DNA of 27,248 nucleotides from Trichinella spiralis (taxonomy: Eukaryota; Nematoda; Enoplea; Trichinellida; Trichinellidae): positions 3,127,890-3,155,137 of the forward strand of contig CM012953.1 of the NCBI GenBank assembly GCA_000181795.3, in the 5' to 3' direction. Within the stretch, counting starts at the first letter, position 1. Each line of letters begins with the position of its first letter. The notes below the pieces were generated by a model, which had not been told where the DNA came from, made no database searches, and saw only the letters and a program-made list of their open reading frames with translations. The translations under genes and the position numbers were made by a program. This document shows, piece by piece, positions 1 through 10,779 of the stretch.

Positions 1-351
1 GTGAATTCCGGCCGCAACGATTCTCCGTGAGGTTTTTTTCCTTCGTCTTCCGTTCTCTGGGGGCGTGGGACCTGAAGAACGATGCCTTGCTCCAATGGAT
101 AGGTGCTGTCTCCCAAAGGTTATTGTCGCTCATGCTAGATGCTAAAATGTTGGAACTTTCCCACGAATCTAATAATTATACCTCCACCTGTTAGACCTTC
201 GCCCCAACTCCGGACCATATCTGCGATTGTGTAATACGACGGATTCCCATTTTTTATGTGATGATCTCCGTATTAAAGATCGCAATTCCACAATGGATAA
301 TTTGACCCGTGGACATGGCCTGATATTACAGCTAATCACAAAGGAAGGATT
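1..351. other. Left-edge sequence, unrecognised
   Basis: No gene is supported here. The + strand is open from the window edge for about 62 codons in frame 3, and the - strand has a 65-codon open frame at 169-366. Neither translation resembles a family I know. The composition is less AT-rich than the next 600 bases, which fits an old repeat or transposon piece adjoining the repeat that follows, but no ends, terminal repeats or domains are visible. Confidence 0.3.
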
Positions 352-512
352 TGAATCAATGAGCAATTAGACAAGGAAAACCAATACGACAAAGACTTGA
401 CGGCCCAATAAAAGGAAAACCAATACGACAAAGATTTGACGGTCCAATAAAATAACGTGGTCAGCGACCAATAAGTGAACAGTGGGACCGAAGGCGAACA
501 TCCCGAAAAATA
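352..512 (+). repeat. Dispersed repeat, left copy (inverted relative to the right-edge copy)
   Basis: This stretch is homologous to the reverse complement of the last 117 bases of the window. Shared blocks include caatgagcaattaga, ccaat-aaata-cg, cgacca and gaccg, in the same order. The left copy carries an extra direct tandem duplication: a 39-base unit at 373-411 is repeated at 412-450 with two differences. I could not assign the family. It carries no convincing coding sequence. Confidence 0.6.
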
Positions 513-984
513 CTTTTGTATTGTAAAAGTTTATGATGAAAATATTTTGACTAATAAAAAGTGAAATATTGCAGCCATTCACAGATGGAAATTATTAGCT
601 AATGAAATGCTGAGCTGTGTACGCAAATGAATGGCATTTATATGGTATAGATGAACAAAGAACCCTTTGAACCAATCAATAGATTAAAAGATCGGGCCAA
701 TGGGAGAACGCAATCGAAAAAATTTCCCCTATTATAGTATCCCTAGAATTTTTATTTCATTTTTTAATTTTTATCAAAAGTAAGTTTTATTTTTAAGTGC
801 GATATTTCATTATAATTTTTCTAAAAATATAATACAATATCAGGCTTCCTGCAATCAATAAAAAATTTCACATATGTTACTTGATTATTTTTTCATCTGT
901 AAGATAATCATTTTTCTGATCAGAATTAGTGCGTTGTCTTTAATTTTGTCGTACGTTTTATATATTCTTCAGTTTGGAGCTCTG
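513..984. other. RER1 upstream region
   Basis: AT-rich sequence between the left repeat and the RER1 start codon. No gene is visible. It presumably holds the RER1 promoter and 5' leader, but I cannot identify a TATA element, initiator or spliced-leader acceptor with confidence. The RER1 reading frame stays open upstream of the chosen ATG to an earlier ATG at 874, but that extension is hydrophobic and has no counterpart in the family. Confidence 0.3.
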
Positions 985-2780
985 ATGGAAGAAGAATCGA
1001 TTGTCGATAAGCCACCATTTATCTTCCGTCTCTGCAAAACTATCTCTCAGGTGAATGAACAGGCTTAGCTTACGTGTACCATTTTTGTAAGGTCTTTTTA
1101 TTTTATTTTCCTTTTAATGACTGATGAATGTATCACATTTTATTCTTGTATTAAACATTTATTTTTTGCGTACATTTTGTAATAAATCTTAAACTATTAA
1201 ATTTTGTGTGTAATGTCCGTGTAATAGTGTTATTATTAAATATCAAAGTAGTGTGATTAATTTGTGAATTACGTTTTTTCAGTTTATAAATTTAAATAGG
1301 TAGTTTTCAGGAATAAAATTTTCATGTTCTCGATGTAAACCATATGAATAAATAAAAGTTTTATCATAACTGTGCTCTTTTATATGAAAATATTATTTTA
1401 CTTAGACTGTTTGTGATCGCGTTACATGCAAGGCAATGTTTTATGATGAAACATTTACTCTTTTGTTTCATTTTTATAAAAAGCGGTTGAAATTCTTTGT
1501 ATTTATTAATAATTATTGTTGAAGATCCTTTATTGAAAATTACAGCAGTGGGTGAACAGGACTAATGAAAAATTCCATATACATTTTGAATTTTGTATTT
1601 AAAGATTTAGAATATTATATATATATTTTTTGTTTATGATGTAGTATAATATGGAAATTAGATTCATAGTATAAGGTATTCTTTGAATTTTGAAGGATCT
1701 TATGTTATGATAACTTGGCGCAATTTGTATTTAAAGTTAATGCATGCTTATTCAACGTGCTACAGTAATTTATGTTAAAAGTTGCTCTAGGATATTTTGA
1801 AAAATTAATTTAAAAGTATCTGAATAATAGTTTATTATTATTATTATTAATTAAAGAAAAGTGATATCGTGCAGTTAACAAGAATGCGTTTTTTTGTATC
1901 GTTTGAAATGTGAAATGGGCATTTTCAGTAAATTAGCTATCTGTCTATCAAATTTGACTGTCTTTTTTCTAATTTTAAAGGCATTTTCCGATGATGAATA
2001 TTAATATATTTTTTTTTATTTAGAGATATCAGTCTTTCCTTGATCACTGGACCCCGTACACTCTTGTTCGATGGATTTTTACGGTATTCCTTGGCTTTTT
2101 ATACATGCTTAGGATAATCTACGTTCAAGTGAGTGAAAAATGATAATGCTTTTAGTTATGTAAAACAAGATTCAACTTTAGGGATATTACATTGTCACGT
2201 ACGCATTAGGTATTTATTATTTGAACTTGCTCATTGCATTTTTGTCACCGAAAATAGATCCTGCGTTTGCTGCTGAAGAGGGTGAGTGATTGGGGGTTTT
2301 AATCCATAATATGACGAGGTGGAATTTGTTTTGCTAGAATTTGAAGATGGACCATCGCTTCCAACGAGTTCAAAAGAAGAATTCAGACCTTTCATGCGAC
2401 GCTTGCCAGAATTTAAATTTTGGTAGTTTTTTTACCTAAGTCGATTGATTTATCCGTCGCTAAACATTTCGCAATATAGGCATGCTGCAACTAAAGCAGT
2501 TATTTTTGCGTTTTGTTGCACGTTTATTGAAGCGTTTGATATTCCAGTCTTTTGGCCAATACTGGTAGTCTATTTCATTATTTTGTTTTGCTTGACCATG
2601 AAACGTCAGATTAAGGTATGCTTGTTGGGTAGCAGTGCTAAAAAAGAATTTTTTTTTTGTTTAATACTGAAAGTATATTTGTAGCACATGATCAAATATC
2701 GTTACGTTCCGTTCTCTTTTGGGAAACCTAGACACACTGGCAAAGCGTCTCAAGGTGGCCAAGCTTTTCAAAGCAAGTAG
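985..2780 (+). CDS. rer1: RER1, retention/retrieval receptor of the early secretory pathway
   Basis: Predicted 195-residue multi-pass protein that, by family, returns ER membrane proteins and unassembled subunits from the cis-Golgi via COPI vesicles. Six exons close in frame: 985-1050, 2024-2128, 2182-2281, 2338-2422, 2480-2615 and 2685-2780. It aligns end to end with animal RER1 (human about 196 residues). Family landmarks are TPYTLVRW (residues 32-39), [16 protein letters not shown] (58-73), [28 protein letters not shown] and [16 protein letters not shown] near the end. Hydrophobic segments lie around residues 36-53, 60-79, 123-139 and 141-158, the four expected membrane spans. The start at 985 gives a family-like short N-terminus; the in-frame ATG at 874 would add a hydrophobic leader not seen in RER1. 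The C-terminus [13 protein letters not shown] matches the human GK...GKAFAS pattern. An alternative last exon is listed separately. Possible poly(A) signals (AATAAA) lie at 3176 and 3363. Confidence 0.95.
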
Positions 2781-2857
2781 TCTTCAGCTGTATTGCGTAT
2801 TTTTGCATTGGTATGGCAGGAGGGAAAGCATCCGTAGTGAATTTTTCTAATTCGGCT

Positions 2858-2883
2858 TTATATATATATATATATATATATAT
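2858..2883. repeat. (TA)n microsatellite
   Basis: About 12 uninterrupted TA units just past the short-form RER1 stop codon. It lies in the 3' UTR of the short form or inside the intron of the alternative long form. Confidence 0.9.
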
Positions 2884-3204
2884 GATTTTTTTACTGATTA
2901 CATATGTTTATTTGTTTATTTTTTATTTTTGCTTATTAATGGGTTCGTTATTGGTGACTTATTTGGATAAAGGTGCAGTTATTTCGCTGTAGATTTTGTA
3001 ATCTGCTATTCTGAAAGAATCATGTTTTGCATTTTACAAAAGCGTGCACGTTTTTTCTATCGATCAAAAACTTAAAATCAGCTCTTTTGAAATAATAACT
3101 TGCTTGTAATGATTATTACAAAATGATAGTTATTTCTGATGCTTACTTTATGTTTGCTTTGAATGCTTATTCAATAATAAACAGATTATTTTTTTGTAAT
3201 TCAG

Positions 3205-3290
3205 ATTTATCCCAACCGTTGCTTGATGAAGCCACATCACCCATTGCATCGACTGAGCCGTTGATTTCAGTTTCGGTGAATGAACGTTAA
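3205..3290 (+). other. rer1: Candidate alternative terminal exon of RER1
   Basis: An 86-base stretch preceded by a T-rich tract ending in cag and closed by TAA. It joins in frame to a phase-1 donor inside the last RER1 exon (CAAG then gtggcc, exon end 2754). The spliced form replaces GGQAFQSK with a 28-residue tail, DLSQPLLDEATSPIASTE then PLISVSVNER, giving about 215 residues. The stretch is less AT-rich than its surroundings and ends 73 bases before an AATAAA at 3363. The short form matches RER1 of other animals, so this would be an added isoform. It is predicted from phase and composition only. Confidence 0.4.
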
Positions 3291-4287
3291 CTATTTTGAA
3301 AAGCGAGATTATCGCCGATTGTTGTTCTTCGTAATTAATAATGGGTTTTATAAAACCAGTTTAATAAATAATGTTTTACTTGTTGTTTATTTATTTGTAA
3401 TTGAATAAGTGTTATTATATGTGTGTCGTCGCGGATGATGGTGATATGAATTTTAACTTTTAAAACACATTTATCGCACTTTGACGCAAATGATGATATT
3501 TTTAAAGCGCACAAAATGCTGCCTATCTAAATTAATTGGAATTAAGCTGGAAATGAAAGAAACTAAATTAAATTAAATGAATAGACAGTTTTCGTGAAAC
3601 TAATTATAAATATGTATATATATTGATAACTGTAAATATGTAATGTAAAAATTGTAATTCATATTCTGTAAAATAAGTACATACAGCAGCTGTTAATGTT
3701 TCGAATTGGTTGTATTTTTCATAAACGATAGATAGTAAGTACATCGTACTAATAATGTTGATTAAGAAACAGTTGACGACTATTTCTACCTGTGCAGTAA
3801 TTGACATATGATCGTTTTAAAAAACATATATGAAAAGCAACAAAACAACCTGCGTAATGGGTAATTGATAAAGGAATAAAATAATTGTACTTTATATTGA
3901 ATTTCTATTTATTCATAATAATTGCTACAACATTAAACAAATGAACAGTATCTCAGAGGATTTGTTCTGGATGAAAATGAAAATATTTCAACCGGTGAAC
4001 AAGTTCAAAGTTGAAGAACTGACGTTGAATGATTTTTAAAAAGAAATTCAAATTATAAAAATAAATTAAAACAGCACATAAATGAAAAAAGTGTACAAAA
4101 GATGATATTGATCTGAAAACGAACTATCCGTTAAAGAATGTTGTAGTAAATTACAAAGACAATAAACAAATAAATCAGCAAGTACAAAAAAAACCCATAT
4201 AAAACTGGAAACTTCCACAATTTCACACGTTGAAAAAATTCACCCGAAAATGCTGCTGTTTCAACTAAATGCTGTTCAACATTGATT
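3291..4287. other. Convergent 3' region between RER1 and the ETS gene
   Basis: AT-rich DNA holding the 3' ends of two converging genes. AATAAA at 3363-3368 (+) could serve RER1. TTTATT near 3908 could be the AATAAA of the - strand ETS transcript. Short open frames here are biased toward F, I, Y and N and look like chance. No gene is supported. Confidence 0.5.
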
Positions 4288-7200
4288 TCATTTCCAATCT
4301 GCCGCGTTCGGACCAAATTTGTATACAAGTCGTCTGCCGCTCACCGGCAAAATGATCTTGCTATTGTAATAATACCTGAAAATCACATAACAATTACAAA
4401 CTAAAAAAACTGCAACTTTGTGTGGGAAAAAATGCAAATGTCAAACAAGGCGGTGAGAAAATTCAAACAGCTAACTCTGCTCGTTCACCTACCTCATCGC
4501 TCGACTCAACTTTTCGTACGTCATACGAGAATTGTTCTTTTTCATTCCCCAAAGACGTGCCAGCTTTTCCGATTCCACAATTCGGAACACACCTTCTTCA
4601 CGATTTTCCCAACTGAAAAAAAAATTCACATTTTTTAAATGCAAACAACAAACAGATATTATTCGTATAACAAGCTGAAACGCAGTAAAGCGAATACCGT
4701 AAGATGGACGGCATAGTTTCAGGATTTTTCAAAGCGTCTCGAATGAATTCCCAGAGCTTGTTACCGGCTTTAGCTATAAAAATTAACATATGATTTTGTC
4801 ATTTTCAAAAACAAAAAAAAATTAAACCAACGACAACAAAATAACAACCAATTCATAGAGTATACAACTCGATACATATTCTATTTTGAACAGGTGAAAT
4901 TAAATTTATGTTTGTTGTATGATGAAAAATTTCATTTTCGAAAAAAAATTGCGTTGAATCATACTGTAAAAAATATAAACAAAAAATGTGATCACTAAAT
5001 TTTTTCAGCAAACTTCAGTTATATATATTTAAATTATTATTATTATTATTATTATTATTAGAAGAGAAAGAAAACTATCTTCAATACATCAAAATGTTGA
5101 TCGTATTTCAAGGTATAACTGGAAGCAAGTTTAAAAAATGACTATTAAAGAATGAAACGCATATGAATAAAGCGGAGAATACAAAAAAAAGACGAGAAAG
5201 CGTTGTTAGAATGAAAATTTCCATGAATGACAACTAAATTTCTGATCAATGGATAAAATTTGATAATTAATAAATAAACAAAAACCAAAAAATTATTAAA
5301 AAAACTATAAATATTGAATAATAATCAAATGCGTGAAGAAAAATATGATTACTGTTGTGACTCATTGGAAAGAAAAAACAGAGAAAAATGTAGATGTAAA
5401 TATGGAATAAAGAAATATTCATCCGCATTTCAGTGACGTCATTTTTAACGGACGAGCTAAAATCTGCTAACTAGGCTTAAATTCTTAGCAATATATTGTC
5501 TCCAAGGTTGACACGGAAGTAGTAAAGTAAACAATCATTCTTCACTTCCGCAAACGATAATGTAATAATAGAACAACAGATGAAAAATAAGTTTATAAAA
5601 AATGCAAACAAAAGGAAATAATAAAAATAAAAAGGCTTAAAAAGTATGTAAAGATAAAAAGAGCATCACAGTTTATTACTTCCGCAACTTGGAGATTAAT
5701 GAAATAGAAAAACTTTAAAATTTAATGTTTGAATTTTTCGAACTGTTTATAAAAATATTTTAAAAATAAATATTATTAAAAATACAAAACAAACAGATAC
5801 GTACGATGAGGACGTTTGTTGTTCTGAGCGTTGCTGCCTTCTTGGTTTGAATTCATCTTTCTCGACCCAGCCCATTTCCTTCCACTTCCTCGAACATCTG
5901 CAACAATTTCAAACATGTGGCAATGGGCGAGAAAAAGAAATGATTGTAAACATTTGCATATTTAAATTAACAATAAAATATTAAATTCCATTTTCAATTA
6001 CTCGAAGAGACCGACTCGTCGGAGATGTTTGCCGTGTGCAAATCTAAAATGGAGCTGCGATTCGAACTGGGCAAAGAAAATTGTTCGTGGGAATCTGAAA
6101 CAGAAATATTTTCCCACTTGGCAATAAACTTATCAAAAAAAAATATTAAATACTAGAGGTAGATTGTTCCATGAAAAAATTGCTGACGCCTGACGGCTGC
6201 TTATTAATACTGCTAGAATTTTCTAAAAAGTTCAAAAGAAATAACACGAATAAAATGTGAATCAACTGCGATAATATTACTATGCATTAATGATGACGAT
6301 CTTGAACATCAATTTGTAAAATATTTTTTTAATAATAATAAACTGAATTACTTTTGTTGGAGCAACTGTTCAGCGTCATTTTAATGAATTTTCTAATAAT
6401 ACTTTGATAATTTTATAAATTTTCGTTGTTGTTATTTAGTTGTGCAGAAGTAATTAATTACATAATCAGTGAAAAGCGACATTACAAAAAAACAGCATAG
6501 AAATAATATTCCACTCACATCATTCATAATAATTGCAATAATAACTGCATTGTTAAACAATAATTCCTGTTTTTTTTTAAAAATAATTTAACGTCAAAAT
6601 AAAATTATTATTATTTCATCATCAGATGAACATACTGAATAATGCAAATATACCTTCAATGATTTTTTGTAATTCTTCAAATAGAATTGAACCGAACGCT
6701 GGATCACGTTCAACGAAGTTTCCTTGATTCATCATTAATAAAATTGCTCCAGTACAACCAGAGAATCGATGCATATTCATCTCTTCAACTGGAACGTTGT
6801 ACTTCCTGGCCACGTGTATCATCCATCCAATTACATCGTCAATTGCCCATTCCAATACTGGCTTTGTTCGAAAAGAGCCCAAATCAACTCGGTCCACTGT
6901 AAATAATAAAATTACGAAAAATACATATACATATATGTATATCATAAAAATATTGATAATAGGTTGAACAATATTTCAACAACAACAACAACAACATTAT
7001 ATTTCATTTTTTTAATATTCACCTTTCGGCAAAGATTTAAATTCAACGGTACAAGCGCTACGACGAAACATGTGCAATAATGGATTTATTTCTAAAAAAC
7101 ATGATCAAACAATCATCATTTCACAATACCCAATAAGAAAACAATCAACAAATAAAATGAGATTTTAAAAATGCAACTATTAAAAAATAAAAAAATAATT

Positions 7201-8295
7201 TTTAGACTAAAAAAATTTTATATAAATTGTTTTTAAAAAAAGTTACAATCGTTTGAATAGAGTATTATCAAGAAAGAAATTGTTTTTTTGCAAAATTGTA
7301 TTTAAAGGATAAATACGTTATTGTGTTTATTAAAAATTAATATGTCAATTGTGCAATTTTTGAAACGTAACTGATGACGGCTTTCATTCATTTTTTTCAA
7401 CATTCCAAATAAATTACTTTTAAATGTGCATAAAAAGCAATATTTCAATTTTCTTCAAAACATTAAAATAAAAAAAAAATCAAATAAAATGGAATGATGT
7501 TGAATAGAATGAAATTAATAACGTTTAAATGTCAATCTGAAATGATGAATATAAAAAATTAATGAATGAATGACTGAAATAAAAACGTTGATGATGACAT
7601 GATGATGAAAAATTGAGCAACATGCAAAGATACACGTGTACACACACCCTCTACATATACATATACATATATATATGTGTGTCTGTGCAGATGTCAATAT
7701 AAAATTTTGAGGTCAGAAAAATTTTTAAATTGATGCGAAATGAAACTTTATTTTTGATACAGTTTACCTTGAAAGGAAACGATTGCAATACAAGGCAGCG
7801 AATAAATTTTTCACAAGAAAACAACAGACTGTTGAAAATTCTAGCAGACAGAGAAAACTGCCAGTCAGTCAGTCGAAGAGAGACTGTGGCTGTGGCTGAA
7901 TGCTGGCAAGTAAAATAAATATATTGGCCCGGTTGTGGGTAAACAAGAGTCGAGAGTTATTCAAAAACTGTTCCACAAGAAAGTGAGACCAATTTTCAAC
8001 ATCTCCCTCCTTTTGTACAGCTACTTCAACGATAAACAAATAAGCAAGCACAATTCAACAAACAAACAAACAAACAAACATGCAAAAATACAAAACTAGC
8101 TACAAAATTATTATAATTCAATTTTCTCCAATTCAGTCTCAAAATCTATTTTAAAAAACATGGTATTTGCAGTAGTTGCTTGTTTACAAATACAAAACAA
8201 CAAACAAACAAACAGTTTTGTTAAAATTTGAAAGTTTTGCAAAAATTAGTAACAATTTTCGTACCACAAATTTCGCCTTCGTCCTTCACCTTCAT
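4288..8295 (-). CDS. ETS-family transcription factor, ELF3/ESE type, with PNT domain
   Basis: Predicted 270-residue nuclear DNA-binding protein. Eight - strand exons close in frame: 8265-8295, 7023-7091, 6654-6896, 6002-6094, 5805-5897, 4698-4773, 4493-4612 and 4288-4375. A PNT/SAM domain covers about residues 45-114 ([17 protein letters not shown], then [11 protein letters not shown] and [13 protein letters not shown]). Residues 146-180 form a basic linker ([13 protein letters not shown]) in the place where ESE proteins carry an AT-hook. The ETS domain runs from about 182 to 268: [62 protein letters not shown]. Both recognition-helix arginines are present. The ETS domain ends at the C-terminus, as in ELF3/EHF/ELF5, and the wording is closest to that group. 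The protein is shorter than human ELF3 (371 residues). After RAMRYYY the usual KREILERVD reads NSKIILPVS. Exon 1 ([10 protein letters not shown]) is the least certain part; it was chosen by phase, ATG and donor. Confidence 0.88.
5033..5060. repeat. (ATT)n microsatellite
   Basis: About nine tandem ATT units inside the 1-kb intron between the fifth and sixth coding exons of the ETS gene. Confidence 0.85.
6977..6995. repeat. (CAA)n microsatellite
   Basis: Six tandem CAA units in the intron just upstream (in transcript order) of the PNT exon of the ETS gene. Confidence 0.8.
8059..8080. repeat. (CAAA)n microsatellite
   Basis: About five tandem CAAA units in the first intron of the ETS gene. Related CAAA-rich sequence recurs near 8200. 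Confidence 0.8.
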
Positions 8296-8329
8296 CTTTT
8301 AAACTTGTAAATTACATTTGCAAAATCTG
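8296..8329 (-). promoter_or_regulatory. 5' leader of the ETS gene with a start-stop uORF
   Basis: On the - strand a pyrimidine-rich tract (cttctcttgcag) forms a good 3' splice or trans-splice acceptor ending at 8330, with a tandem gcagcag. The leader between it and the chosen ETS start contains ATG immediately followed by TAA (8317-8312). Such a minimal upstream ORF could stall initiating ribosomes and dampen translation. The leader boundary is inferred from sequence alone. Confidence 0.35.
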
Positions 8330-8676
8330 CTGCAAGAGAAGTTAAAAATAATTTTTGATGACACTTGTTCAAACCGCAATCTATCAAACCAACTATCAAA
8401 GGACTGAACTTCTTCTATCCACCAACTGCCAGCAAAACGTCCTACATATGTTTAACTGGAACGCAAGTTTGAAAAAAAATAATTTCTAAATCAAAACACT
8501 GGAACTGTAATTTTTTTTTAATTTTTTTAATATTGCCAAAAATTCATAACGTCTGTCATTTCTGTGAAATATGTTCATTTTATTATATGAAAAAAAATCT
8601 CAATAAAAAAATCCCCATTTTTATTATCAATATTTTTGAAATTGTTGAGTATGTGAAATTTTAATTTTTAACTTAG

Positions 8677-8910
8677 CGCTCATCATTTCTTCTGAGATTG
8701 AAGTACACAAGCGACGAAACAAACAACACTTATTCAATCAACGATATTTACATTTGTGATATGCTTAAATCGCATCGATGTGAAACCATACGGTTTTTTA
8801 ACTTCGAAATAAATTTATACCTAATCATCAGTATCGCTCTGTCAATACTCGGGATCGTCAGCATGTGCTCAACTCTACCACTTCCGCTAATGAAAAAAAT
8901 ATCTTACTGA
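8677..8910 (+). pseudogene. Possible terminal exon of a tetraspanin-like membrane protein, orphaned
   Basis: A phase-0 stretch open from a T-rich acceptor (ttttaacttag) to a TGA, 77 codons. It is less AT-rich than its surroundings and looks coding. The C-terminal half reads SHRCETIRFF, then NFEINLYLIISIALSILGIV and SMCSTLPLPL. This is a cysteine followed by one hydrophobic span and a short tail, as at the end of a tetraspanin large loop plus fourth membrane segment. I could not find exons for the first three spans upstream on the + strand, where the ETS gene lies antisense. It may be a broken gene, a gene with unrecognised exons, or chance. The tetraspanin link is inference. Confidence 0.22.
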
Positions 8911-10779
8911 ACAACACCATTGACCATTGGAGTGAAAATTTACACAAAACGGTTTACACTGAATAAGGTATAAAACTTCGTCGTCGTCAATATTCTTACT
9001 TAACCAAGTATCAAATTCATCAAATACAAAAGTGATAATCAATCTTGGAAAAAATATTTTTTCCCCTTAAAATCTTAAACTCATTGACAACACTGATGCT
9101 AATTCATGCTAACAAACTTGAATTGAAAACCCCTCTAGCAGCTGAGAACTATTTGTTAAATAAAATATAAATATTAAAAATCAATCCAGTCGTTAAATAT
9201 ATTTAATAATATCAAAAATAACTTGCATACAAGAAATAATAATAAAATTATATTACCTTTTTGAAATTAAAAAAATAATATTTCAAAAAAATATTAAAGA
9301 AAGTTATAACAATAGCAAACATTGCGTTTGGTATCTGAATGGTGCACCTCTAATTAATTAGAAAGGGATCTGTTAGCATCTGTCAATTTACAAATGAAAT
9401 TGCATTCTCGCCGTGTAGCAAATAAAACTTTCTGCAATGCCGGCGGAGGCATTTTATTCAAAAATTCTGCATTTCAGCAATAATTATCAATATCACAACG
9501 AAAAGATGTTTACTGAACAGCCGACTGTCAGCAGCACATGCTACTATTAAAAGATAAAAAAACAAACTGAAAAACAATTTCTGCAAAAATGGACATCAAA
9601 AATATGCTTTGCATTTGTGTGCAAAATGCAAATGAATTCTCTTACCTCTGCACTTCGATAAAAAGTTAAAAAAATTATTTAATAACTTGGTTACCAATTG
9701 CGTAATGCTGCAAAAAGCGTATTTGCAACCGGAATTTACGAATTTAACGCTACCATATGATCGGCAGGTTCAAATTCAGCACACTTGAAGTTGCAAATCA
9801 ATTTATCTGAAGAAAAATGATGGATTATGATTATTTATTTTTTGTCAATTCTGAAAATAAGAAAGTTATTGTGATCTTTGAGGTATGAGATGTTTCATGA
9901 ACTTGGTAATTTTTATTCTACAGAAAAAGCATATTCATAATCGAATGTTATTTACAAAGCTGCATTTCTGTTTGAATTATCAAATGTATATTCTCTATAT
10001 GGCTGAAAATTATATAGCTTCTTCTTCTGATATATCATTTACATTTATTTTGATTTCAATGAAGTATTTTAAGTTCTGTCACTTAATTAACTTCGACTGA
10101 TGAGCATTATGCTTATTTTTCATAAAGTAGTTAATTGAAACAGCTTCACTAGTTATTTTTTTATAAAAAAACTAACCAACTTTGTGTAATTTTGACTGCG
10201 TATCCGCGTCATCTGAAACTAGTTAAACAACTTCTATTTCTCATATCCTCAGTATCGTGATATGGTAATCCATATTTTACTCTTTTTAATTTTTATATTT
10301 TATGGAAATCATTTCATTTCATTTCAAGCAACTTTAGTTTTTTAAGGCATTTGTTATCTTTTTACGTTTACGTACCTAACATACAATTATATTTGATAAG
10401 TTTAACTATTTTCATTTTAAGTAGCATGAACATTTTTATAGCTTTTTAATACTGTTTGACATTAATCATACAATTTAACTTTTTTTCTGGTTCGGTCGGA
10501 TTTATTACTAGAAAAAGAATTCACATAGATGGCTGTAAATATTTTTCATTTATTATTAATGCACATGTGAATTTCTGAGATGTGAAAAAATTTCAAACTG
10601 AATCACAACTATTAACTGTTGACTATATTGTTTTTAACAGGATCTTAAAAGTCTTTATTGAATTGCCATTAGTATTTATTGAATTACACTTTAAATGTAT
10701 AAAAACTACCTTAATATCTCTTGAATAATTTAAAATTATGAAGGAAAAAGATTTTCAATGTAAAATTCTTCCATTTTAA

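Noticed and set aside
874-984. Longer RER1 N-terminus from the in-frame ATG at 874
   Set aside because: The added 37 residues are a hydrophobic, AT-driven stretch with no counterpart in RER1 proteins. The ATG at 985 gives the expected length and N-terminus.
3604-3807. 67-codon - strand open frame
   Set aside because: Rich in I, Y, F and T from AT-rich DNA, with no family resemblance, and lying in the shared 3' region of RER1 and the ETS gene.
4131-4287. Open frame ending in a hydrophobic stretch downstream of the ETS stop
   Set aside because: It is the 3' UTR and a shifted frame of the last ETS exon. The hydrophobic end is A/T-run translation.
6290-6350. C/D-box snoRNA-like pattern (ATGATGA ... 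CTGA) in an ETS intron
   Set aside because: Only short boxes match, with no convincing terminal stem and no recognisable guide. AT-rich introns give such matches by chance.
9746-9809. Short - strand stretch between cttcag and gtagcg that could be an ETS upstream exon
   Set aside because: Open for about 20 codons but with no phase that leads cleanly into the next ETS exon. The 8265-8295 exon supplies a start codon and correct phase.
9885-10100. 71-codon + strand open frame
   Set aside because: Composition is that of AT-rich non-coding DNA (F, I, Y, N, K) and there is no domain or splice context.
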